From positions 1-5,065 of the forward strand of contig CALCXK010000026.1 of the NCBI GenBank assembly GCA_937905835.1: a stretch of DNA of 5,065 nt, given 5' to 3'. The DNA comes from an uncultured Ilumatobacter sp. (GTDB taxonomy: Bacteria > Actinomycetota > Acidimicrobiia > Acidimicrobiales > Ilumatobacteraceae). Position numbers and translations under genes: made by a program. Under the pieces are notes generated by a model. That model worked only from the letters and a program-made list of their open reading frames with translations, was not told the DNA's origin and made no database searches. Position 1 is the stretch's first letter, and every line of letters begins with the position of its first letter. This document shows, piece after piece, positions 1 to 4,916 of this stretch.

Positions 1-54
1 CGGCAAGTGACGCAACTCGCACAGCTTCACGACGCCGTGCGCGCTCTGACCTGA
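1..54 (+). CDS. 3' end of an upstream gene (partial, unknown product)
   Basis: Frame 1 is open from the window edge to a TGA at 52-54 and reads RQVTQLAQLHDAVRALT. Its composition (alternating Leu/Val/Ala with charged and polar residues) suits a C-terminal amphipathic helix, and the codons are mostly G/C-ending like the neighbouring genes. Frame 2 closes within nine bases. Frame 3 also stays open for about 80 bases but gives a low-complexity Arg/Ser/Thr string, so frame 1 is the better choice. The family cannot be named from 17 residues. The stop is followed by about 180 bases without a gene. Confidence 0.45.
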   Translation, partial: RQVTQLAQLHDAVRALT

Positions 55-139
55 CGACGCCATCACTCAGCAGCACACGCTGAGCCGTACCGAGGTCAGC
101 CCTTCGCAATACCTGCATAAGTCCCTTTCAGGGCAGCCG

Positions 140-157
140 GGTGGCTTGTACACCACC
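140..157 (+). promoter_or_regulatory. alternative hairpin competing with the terminator-like stem
   Basis: GGTGG at 140-144 can pair with CCACC at 153-157 around an 8-base loop. The 3' arm uses almost the same bases as the 5' arm of the terminator-like hairpin at 150-170, so only one of the two can form in a transcript. That geometry is the one used by attenuators and riboswitch-type switches. No ligand-binding or leader-peptide element was recognised, and the stem is short, so this could be chance. Confidence 0.25.
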
Positions 158-173
158 TTTGACGTGGTGTTTT
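150..173 (+). terminator. possible rho-independent terminator or attenuator hairpin
   Basis: ACACCAC at 150-156 and GTGGTGT at 164-170 form a perfect 7-bp stem around a 7-base loop. The transcript then continues TTT G T, giving a short T-run of four counting base 170. It lies about 95 bases after the stop of the partial upstream gene and 60 bases before the phosphatase start, so it could end the upstream transcript or attenuate the downstream operon. The T-run is short and is interrupted by a G, which lowers confidence in efficient termination. Confidence 0.4.
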
Positions 174-191
174 GTCACATTCGTTTGCCGG

Positions 192-199
192 TGACGTCA
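192..199. repeat. TGACGTCA palindrome upstream of the phosphatase gene
   Basis: A perfect 8-bp palindrome sits 33 bases before the phosphatase ATG. The same octamer recurs at 1515-1522, overlapping the start region of the SIR2-like gene. Its placement near two gene starts hints at an operator, but no regulator gene is visible in the window and two copies of an octamer could be coincidence. Confidence 0.25.
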
Positions 200-231
200 T
201 TACAGATGTACCCAACCGAAAGGAAAACATC

Positions 232-936
232 ATGTATACCGACACTGTTCTCGACCCGTCCGTCTGGTGGCGGACCCTTTGCTTTGTGACTGACCAGCTT
301 GTGGTCACTGGCGACCTTCACGCACGAAGAGATCTGGCTGAGAAACAGCTCGATGACTGGTCGGCAGTTGGGGTAAGCCACATCGTTGACGTTCGGGAAG
401 AATGGAACGACGCTGCATTCGTCAACGACCGTCATCCCGAGATCACGTATCTGCATCGCCCTACCCATGACAACGGCGGCAGGCAAGATGACGAGTGGTT
501 CACATCAGGTGTCAGCGCCATCGTTGATGCCATCAGTGCGGACAGCAACAACATCGTCGTGGTTCACTGCCACATGGGGGTCAACCGTGCGCCGTCGCTC
601 GCCTTTGCTGCGCTCCTCGAGATGGGTTGGACGGTTGAAAAAGCCCTCAACTCGATCCGCAAGGCACGCCCAATCGTCGGCATCCTGTACGCCGAGCAAG
701 CGGTCGACTGGTTCGCCCGCCGTCACCACATTTGCAGCAGTGAGCACGTCGAACTCCGGCGCAGCGTTCGCCAGTGGTTGGCCGCAAACTCTGTCGATAG
801 CCGGTGGGTGATTTCCCGAATTCGGCTTGCAGAAAACGACCCTTCACCGGGTCATCGCAAAGCTGGCATCGATGCGCCGGGTAATTTTCCTCAAAGCCAA
901 ACGCAATTGCGCATGATGACCCAGGAGGTCCTGTGA
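232..936 (+). CDS. dual-specificity / protein-tyrosine phosphatase family protein
   Basis: This 234-aa protein is a cysteine-dependent phosphatase expected to act in the cytoplasm, since no signal peptide or membrane segment is seen. The signature loop HCHMGVNRAPS supplies the nucleophile Cys113 and the phosphate-binding Arg119 in the exact C-x5-R spacing. Asp80 in RPTHDN lies 33 residues upstream, where dual-specificity phosphatases carry the general acid. The downstream helices (AFAALLEMGWTVEKAL, then RKARPIVG) also follow the family pattern. About 70 residues after the domain (from ~165) are Arg/Ser/Gln-rich and match nothing I recognise. ATG 232 is chosen because AAGGA at 220-224 precedes it by 7 bases; the TTG at 172 has no such site. 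It is first in a cluster whose next gene starts on its stop codon. The substrate (phosphoprotein, nucleotide or other phosphate ester) cannot be told from sequence. Confidence 0.9.
   Translation: MYTDTVLDPSVWWRTLCFVTDQLVVTGDLHARRDLAEKQLDDWSAVGVSHIVDVREEWNDAAFVNDRHPEITYLHRPTHDNGGRQDDEWFTSGVSAIVDAISADSNNIVVVHCHMGVNRAPSLAFAALLEMGWTVEKALNSIRKARPIVGILYAEQAVDWFARRHHICSSEHVELRRSVRQWLAANSVDSRWVISRIRLAENDPSPGHRKAGIDAPGNFPQSQTQLRMMTQEVL
923..928 (+). promoter_or_regulatory. strong ribosome binding site deciding the start of the 109-aa gene
   Basis: AGGAGG lies inside the last codons of the phosphatase gene. It is 7 bases from ATG 936 and only 4 from the in-frame GTG 933, which favours ATG 936. The arrangement (TGATG, stop and start sharing one base) implies translational coupling. 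Confidence 0.75.
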
Positions 937-1265
937 TGTGGGTGTTCACCGAAACCGGTTTCGTGAGCGCTGTCGTTCACCGAGACGACCCTGACATTCT
1001 CATTGTGCGATCACGCGATCGCCAGTCAATCGAGCCGCTGGCGCTCCTCGTCGACACGGAAATCGTCACCGGGGCAGGTACCGATTACCCTCATCGCATC
1101 ACGTGCTCACGCGGTCAGTTCACACAATGGGCTGGCCAGAACATCGCCTCAATGTCGTACGGAAATTTCAAGAGCCGAGTCAATCAGACTCGGGGGCACG
1201 ATTTTGCTCACGCGTTGATGGATGTCTGGTCAGCAATGTGTCAGGTTGAGGACGTCCGACGGTGA
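936..1265 (+). CDS. small conserved-looking protein, 109 aa, function unknown
   Basis: The protein opens MWVFTETGFVSAVVHR, followed by DDPDILIVRSRDRQSIE, and has a C-terminal block with SYGNFKSRV (74-82), TRGHDFAHAL (85-94) and VWSAMCQVE. I recognise this style from short hypothetical proteins of actinobacteria but know of no assigned function. The compact alternating beta/alpha layout and the conserved-looking Arg, Asp and His residues suggest a folded cytoplasmic domain, not a membrane or secreted protein. It begins on the last base of the phosphatase stop codon behind a strong AGGAGG, and its own stop overlaps the next gene's GTG. Synthesis is therefore probably coupled to the phosphatase, and a partner or regulator role is plausible but unproven. 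The alternative start GTG 933 would add one residue. Confidence 0.8.
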   Translation: MWVFTETGFVSAVVHRDDPDILIVRSRDRQSIEPLALLVDTEIVTGAGTDYPHRITCSRGQFTQWAGQNIASMSYGNFKSRVNQTRGHDFAHALMDVWSAMCQVEDVRR

Positions 1266-1468
1266 AGGCCACAACAGATGAAGGGAACACCCTGGAATCA
1301 GGGAGCGGTCTGCCCTTAAGCATTGGCCGACTGCGACATGACCTCACACTTGAGGAACTGTTTCCGGGGCTGGCAGGTCTGCAAGGGATCTCCGAGACAT
1401 TCTCTCAGGAATCGGTGCCTCAAGAAATGGGGGAACTCCAGCCGGCGCCGCACCTAACAACTGTGTGA
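1262..1468 (+). CDS. hypothetical protein, 68 aa
   Basis: A GTG start at 1262 overlaps the previous stop in the pattern GTGA. GAGGA at 1248-1252 sits 9 bases upstream and makes a usable ribosome binding site. The product is acidic, with a polar Gly/Ser/Thr-rich N-terminus, a central LTLEELFPGLAGLQGI stretch that could form an amphipathic helix, and a Gln/Pro-rich tail. It has no Cys, no signal peptide and no recognised domain. The overlap and ribosome binding site argue that it is translated as the third gene of the phosphatase cluster. Small size and lack of a known family keep confidence moderate. It could be an adaptor or inhibitor of a neighbour, but nothing in the sequence shows this. 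Confidence 0.6.
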   Translation: MKATTDEGNTLESGSGLPLSIGRLRHDLTLEELFPGLAGLQGISETFSQESVPQEMGELQPAPHLTTV

Positions 1469-1513
1469 GACCCGCTGCGTTTATCAGATGTCGCCAAGTA
1501 AAGTTTGCCCGTT

Positions 1514-2770
1514 ATGACGTCAATGGATCGACTTGTCGCCGAAATTCGAAGGGGTAACTGCGTCGCTTTCATCGGAGCGGGATTCTCGGCTCCGTCAGTG
1601 CAGGGTTGGGTTCCTCTGCTGCAGTCGTTGGCAAGCTCGGTAGGTCCCGGTACTCACGAACAGGTCGTGCGTCTTACGGATAGCAACCCGACCAGCAAAA
1701 ACCTTGAAGCCGCCGCCCAGATTCTGAAAGACGACATTGGTGCGGAAGCTTTCTCTCAGGCACTGAAGTCGGTGATGCCCGCACCGCCGTTCGTTGAGAT
1801 GCAACAGAGACTGAATCTTCTGAAAGGGATCCCATTCCGATCTGTGCTCACAACAAACTTCGACGGCATCCTCCCCGGAATACCGATAGGGCGCGACGCA
1901 TATCAGCAGGTCCTACGCCCGTCCGGTCACCGCTGGTGGGACGAACGCTTCTGGAAGAGCGAACGCGGACCCGAGGTCGTACACCTGCACGGCAACGTCG
2001 AGGCTGCTGAAGGAGTTGTGTTCACCCGGTCCGACTACCGACGCCGCATCTATTCCTCACCCGGGTACACGACCTTCCTTCGAGCGGTGATGTCGACAAC
2101 CACCGTGTTGTATCTCGGCTTCTCGTTCACCGACGCATACCTTGACGAACTGCGATCGGAAGTGCTTGCGCTGCTCGACTACGAAGGCGGCGACACGCCG
2201 ATTGCTTACGCGTTGCTCCACGGAGTGGGCGCCGACGAGATTGCGTACGCGCGCTCGCACGAAGGCATCGAGGTCATCCCTTACTCCGCAGATAGCGGCC
2301 ACGAGGAGTTCGATGAGTTCCTTGCGGCGCTGCACGACCGAACGAACCCGAAAGCAATACTTGGCGGGTACCTCGCTCAGAAGCGGATTGGTTGGGTTGA
2401 CCCTGACGAGATGTCAATTGATCTTGGTATGCAGTTCCTCGAGTCGGCGGCAAAAGGCGCAGCGCAGATCGACCGGTTCGATTCAGCTGTTGATGCCGTC
2501 AACGCAGCTGCTGAGAACGATTTCGACCTGATCGTCACCCGTTGGGGGCACGGCGAGGGGTCAACCGGTGAGGCAGTCGCTGTCGAACTCCTGAAAGAGA
2601 TCAGAGCCCGTGACGTGAGAGCTCCGGTGGTTGTCTTTGCGTCTGGTTCGCACGCCGACGCGAACAAACGCATCGCGATGGGGTTGGGCGCCACCAGTTA
2701 CGAATACTCCTGGGAAGGGCTCTTCCAAGAGGTTGAACGAATCTTCACACCCGGAAGCGGGCGCCCGTAG
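1514..2770 (+). CDS. SIR2-like NADase-type domain fused to a degenerate receiver-like domain
   Basis: This is a 418-aa cytoplasmic protein. Residues ~5-270 form a SIR2-like domain of the bacterial defence type. FIGAGFSAP (19-27) is the NAD-binding loop, LTTNFD (112-117) carries the conserved Asn115 and Asp117, HLHGN (157-161) holds the catalytic-type His159, and LGFSFTD (201-207) is the C-terminal Rossmann motif. All key positions are kept, so NAD+ hydrolysis is plausible. There is no zinc-binding Cys4 module as in deacylase sirtuins. Residues ~290-412 look like a response-regulator receiver: GWVDPDEM as the acidic strand, FDLIVTRWG as strand 3, VELLKEIRARDVRAPVVVFAS, then GLGATSYEY. The phospho-acceptor Asp is replaced (Arg343) and the strand-5 Lys is missing, so it is a pseudo-receiver. 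ATG 1514 is favoured over TTG 1505 and ATG 1523, but no strong ribosome binding site is visible. It lies 45 bases after the small-protein cluster and is probably co-transcribed with it. Confidence 0.85.
   Translation: MTSMDRLVAEIRRGNCVAFIGAGFSAPSVQGWVPLLQSLASSVGPGTHEQVVRLTDSNPTSKNLEAAAQILKDDIGAEAFSQALKSVMPAPPFVEMQQRLNLLKGIPFRSVLTTNFDGILPGIPIGRDAYQQVLRPSGHRWWDERFWKSERGPEVVHLHGNVEAAEGVVFTRSDYRRRIYSSPGYTTFLRAVMSTTTVLYLGFSFTDAYLDELRSEVLALLDYEGGDTPIAYALLHGVGADEIAYARSHEGIEVIPYSADSGHEEFDEFLAALHDRTNPKAILGGYLAQKRIGWVDPDEMSIDLGMQFLESAAKGAAQIDRFDSAVDAVNAAAENDFDLIVTRWGHGEGSTGEAVAVELLKEIRARDVRAPVVVFASGSHADANKRIAMGLGATSYEYSWEGLFQEVERIFTPGSGRP
1515..1522. repeat. second TGACGTCA palindrome, at the SIR2 gene start
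   Basis: This octamer is identical to the one at 192-199 and overlaps the preferred ATG of the SIR2-like gene. If it were bound by a repressor it could block transcription or initiation from this point. It could equally be only the chance coding sequence for Met-Thr-Ser. Confidence 0.2.
2758..2767. repeat. 10-bp perfect palindrome at the convergent junction
   Basis: CGGGCGCCCG ends one base before the SIR2 stop codon TAG, about 30 bases from the stop of the opposing AAA+ gene. It can form a short GC stem on either strand, but with no loop beyond the palindrome centre and no T-run it is a poor intrinsic terminator. No other terminator fits in the 26-base gap between the two stop codons, so the transcripts may run into each other. 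Confidence 0.3.
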
Positions 2771-2796
2771 CGACCTCGGGAACGGTCAGAGCTGTC

Positions 2797-4104
2797 TCAG
2801 ATATAGCCGGGAGCGTTCGGGTCATTTGCGTAGTCACCGGACAGCGGGTCCGGGATGTCGACCGGTTTGATCGTGCTCAGCGACCTGGTTGAGAAGGCAT
2901 CTTTCGCGCCGAGGCGGAGCGCCTGCTGCTGCATGACGTTGTTGAAGCAGTTCCGAACCGTCCGAGCGTTCGCGAAGCCTTTGCCTCTCGGGATGGAGTC
3001 GATGAAACTCTCGACGCGTTCGGCTACGTCGTCCTCGAGTGAAATCTGAAAGTCGTCGCAGAGCCCGCGGAAGATGGCAAGCAACTCTGCAGTTGTGTAA
3101 TTGGGGAACGTCAAGAAGGTGTTGAATCGGCTGTGCAGGCCCGGGTTGCTGTTGATGAACTGGCCCATCTCCTGTGGGTACCCAGCAACGATGACCGCGA
3201 AGTCGCTGCGATGGTCCTCCATGAATGGCAGGAGGGTTGCGATTGCCTCGTGGCCGTAGTCGTTTGGTGATGCGCTGTACAGGCTGTACGCCTCATCGAT
3301 GAACAAGACGCCGCCGAGAGCTTCTTTGCATTTCGCTTTCGTGCGTGGAGCTGTTTGGCCGATGTATTGGCCGCAGAGACCGGAGCGGTCAGTTTCTACG
3401 AGGTGCCCTTTGGAGAGCAGTCCAAGGTGGCGGTAAATGTCGGCGATGATGCGGGCGACGGTGGTCTTTCCGGTTCCCGGGTTACCTGTAAAGACAAGGT
3501 GTGTGCCGAGATCGATCTCTGGCAGACCTCGTTCTCGTCGCACCCGGTTGAGCCGGTGTGTTTCGACCAAGGCAGCAATCTTGGCTTTCACAGGAACGAG
3601 GCCCTCAAGCCGGTTCAGTTCTTTAAGGCTCTGGTCGAGGGATTCAGGGGCACCTTTTGAAGCGACGTTGTTGTCATTTGATCTGGCTTCGTCCAGCAAC
3701 TTTTGGATGATCTCGTCAAGGCGGCGTCGAGCGCGGCGTCGGTAGAAGCTCATCGAGTCGAGCATCGATTCGAGGTCAGCTGTGCGGGTGGTGCCCACCA
3801 GAAGCCGGTGCGTTATCCGAATCGAAATTTCGTCGGAATCGGCTGATTCGCGGTCGACGTGCAAGGTGCCGAACGGCGCCAAAGCTGATCGCCGGGCTAT
3901 GTAGTCAGCGACCGATGGCGGCAGCGTCGAGTATCGCTCCACCAAGGTGGAGAACTCAGCGAGTTCGCGCCCATGGCGGTTGGTGCTCAGTCGAAGCGTG
4001 AATGTTTCCCCGTCAAAGCCCACCCAGTAGCGGCTCTCTCGAACTTTCTTCACGTGCGCAACGGCCGAGAGTCGGTTCAGGAACGCCTCGGTTTCGTCGC
4101 TCAT
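2797..4104 (-). CDS. AAA+ ATPase of the CbbX/SpoVK/EccA type with a CesT/YbjN-like N-terminal region
   Basis: This 435-aa protein has no signal peptide or membrane segment. The C-terminal ~165-420 is an AAA+ module: helix LEGLVPVKAKI, Walker A GNPGTGKT (207-214, Lys213), pore-loop motif QYIGQT (246-251), Walker B VLFIDE (266-271) with Glu271, sensor-1 strand VIVAGYP (304-310), the arginine-finger segment NPGLHSRF (320-327, Arg326), and sensor-2 FANARTVRN (377-385). These are hallmarks of the CbbX/EccA clade of hexameric remodelling ATPases, and all catalytic residues are present. Residues 1-~135 follow the pattern of CesT/YbjN-like secretion-chaperone folds (WVGFDGETFTLRLS, then PPSVADYIARRSALAPFGTLHVD); that call is by pattern only. 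A basic RRRARRR stretch (122-128) precedes the linker. It starts 23 bases after the EEP nuclease stop with only a weak purine-rich site (GAGAAAG). It is neither a Rubisco cbbX nor a type VII secretion locus by context. Confidence 0.88.
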   Translation of the reverse strand: MSDETEAFLNRLSAVAHVKKVRESRYWVGFDGETFTLRLSTNRHGRELAEFSTLVERYSTLPPSVADYIARRSALAPFGTLHVDRESADSDEISIRITHRLLVGTTRTADLESMLDSMSFYRRRARRRLDEIIQKLLDEARSNDNNVASKGAPESLDQSLKELNRLEGLVPVKAKIAALVETHRLNRVRRERGLPEIDLGTHLVFTGNPGTGKTTVARIIADIYRHLGLLSKGHLVETDRSGLCGQYIGQTAPRTKAKCKEALGGVLFIDEAYSLYSASPNDYGHEAIATLLPFMEDHRSDFAVIVAGYPQEMGQFINSNPGLHSRFNTFLTFPNYTTAELLAIFRGLCDDFQISLEDDVAERVESFIDSIPRGKGFANARTVRNCFNNVMQQQALRLGAKDAFSTRSLSTIKPVDIPDPLSGDYANDPNAPGYI

Positions 4105-4127
4105 TGGTGTTGGCCAACTTTCTCAAG

Positions 4128-4916
4128 TCAGAGTGTGTTGAAGTCGGCAACGACAGGGGCGTGGTCGCTGAGCTCCCATGCGTCCGGGAAATCATTTACG
4201 CCTCCTTTCACTGAGCCAACGGTCGCGGCCAGTGAGCGGGACGCAAAGATGTAATCGAGATGCTGGACTCTGGCGTTCGGGCTGTTGCCGTTGCGGTGAG
4301 TCCACATATGGCCACAGTCAGATCCCATCGAGCAGCCGGAGCAGCCCGAAAGCCGTGGACGCTGGCTTGCGGTTGCCTCCACGACGTCGACAAGTCCAAG
4401 CTTGCTGATCACCTCTGGCTTTTCCACGGGCCACAGGTTGAGGTCTCCTGCAACGACCACAGCCTCGTATTCGTCAAGAACTGCAGCAACGTCTTCGAAC
4501 ATTTTCGGCACGGTAATTCGGCCATGCCCAACGCTTTCACCGCCGAGGTCGGTAGTGAGACCGTAGATCCCGACAACTGCTCCCCAACACTTGCCGTTGC
4601 GCCAAACCTCAGTGGCTTCTACGGCTGCGGGCCAGGCTGCTCCGACGGAGCGTTTCCGCCATCTGCCAACTGTGCGTATCGGCCGGAGCTCAACGCCTCG
4701 ACCTGCGATAACAGTGCCCCAGCGCCGTCGCGGCCCGATGCCTCCCTCGAGCCACTGCGCTGTCCAACCTGTCGGTACTCCGGTCTTGGGCACTTTGGCT
4801 TCAGTGAAGACGACGACGTCTGCAGCGAGGTCAGACTCTGCACGCTTCCACAGCTCATCGAGCGGCTTCTTCGGGGCGACTGCCTGTTTCAGATTCCAAG
4901 TTGCTATACGAAACAT
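4128..4916 (-). CDS. endonuclease/exonuclease/phosphatase (EEP) superfamily protein
   Basis: This is a 262-aa metal-dependent phosphodiesterase of the DNase I/exonuclease III fold. The full motif series is present: ATWNLK with Asn8, FTEAK with metal-binding Glu39, IYGL with Tyr118, GDLN (157-160) with Asp158 and Asn160, THRN with His207, LDYIF with Asp221, and the terminal SDHAPV with Asp251 and His252. An active enzyme is expected. The substrate could be DNA, RNA or a phosphorylated small molecule, because this superfamily is broad. A Cys cluster, C192-x2-C195-x5-C201-x-H203, sits just before the catalytic His207 and could bind a metal. ATG 4916 is chosen because AGGAGGG lies 7 bases upstream and the product starts with the family's first strand. 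The frame stays open further upstream to the window edge, but without a better start. It is the first gene of a two-gene unit with the AAA+ ATPase. Confidence 0.88.
   Translation of the reverse strand: MFRIATWNLKQAVAPKKPLDELWKRAESDLAADVVVFTEAKVPKTGVPTGWTAQWLEGGIGPRRRWGTVIAGRGVELRPIRTVGRWRKRSVGAAWPAAVEATEVWRNGKCWGAVVGIYGLTTDLGGESVGHGRITVPKMFEDVAAVLDEYEAVVVAGDLNLWPVEKPEVISKLGLVDVVEATASQRPRLSGCSGCSMGSDCGHMWTHRNGNSPNARVQHLDYIFASRSLAATVGSVKGGVNDFPDAWELSDHAPVVADFNTL

Larger units (their letters stand above)
55..231 (+). other. non-coding leader upstream of the phosphatase gene
   Basis: I see no convincing coding sequence here. Going left to right it holds a short CCCT/AGGG hairpin (122-132), two overlapping hairpins (140-157 and 150-170), an 8-bp palindrome (192-199) and the ribosome binding site of the phosphatase gene (AAGGA at 220-224, 7 bases before ATG 232). 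No clear -35/-10 pair stands out. CATAAG at 116-121 is a weak -10-like hexamer without a good -35. A longer TTG-start extension of the phosphatase frame would begin at 172 inside the T-run of the hairpin, and I consider it untranslated. Confidence 0.5.

Noticed and set aside
172..231. N-terminal extension of the phosphatase from TTG 172
   Set aside because: The codon sits in the T-run of the terminator-like hairpin and has no ribosome binding site, whereas ATG 232 has AAGGA at good spacing.
386..949. Overlapping + and - strand open frames within the phosphatase gene
   Set aside because: They give low-complexity Arg/Ser/Thr or shuffled sequences with no motifs. They are shadows of the GC-rich coding frame.
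1007..1022. GCGATC direct repeat and GCGATCGC palindrome
   Set aside because: It lies inside the 109-aa coding sequence and follows from its Arg/Ser/Asp codons, with no sign of a separate role.
2377..2694. 105-aa - strand open frame under the receiver-like region
   Set aside because: Ala/Ser/Thr-rich shadow without a ribosome binding site. The + strand frame has coherent domain structure.
1514..2770. Thoeris system (ThsA)
   Set aside because: The SIR2 domain fits, but there is no TIR-domain ThsB gene nearby and the C-terminus is receiver-like, not the SLOG-type sensor of ThsA.
1514..2770. Two-component response regulator
   Set aside because: The phospho-acceptor position is Arg, the conserved Lys is missing, and no histidine kinase or DNA-binding output domain is present.
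3355..3745. Two ~100-aa + strand open frames opposite the Walker A/linker region of the AAA+ gene
   Set aside because: They are complementary shadows of a frame with intact AAA+ motifs and carry no recognisable domain.
2797..4104. Rubisco activase CbbX or type VII secretion EccA
   Set aside because: The ATPase core is of that clade, but no Rubisco or ESX genes are adjacent and the N-terminus is not the TPR region of EccA.
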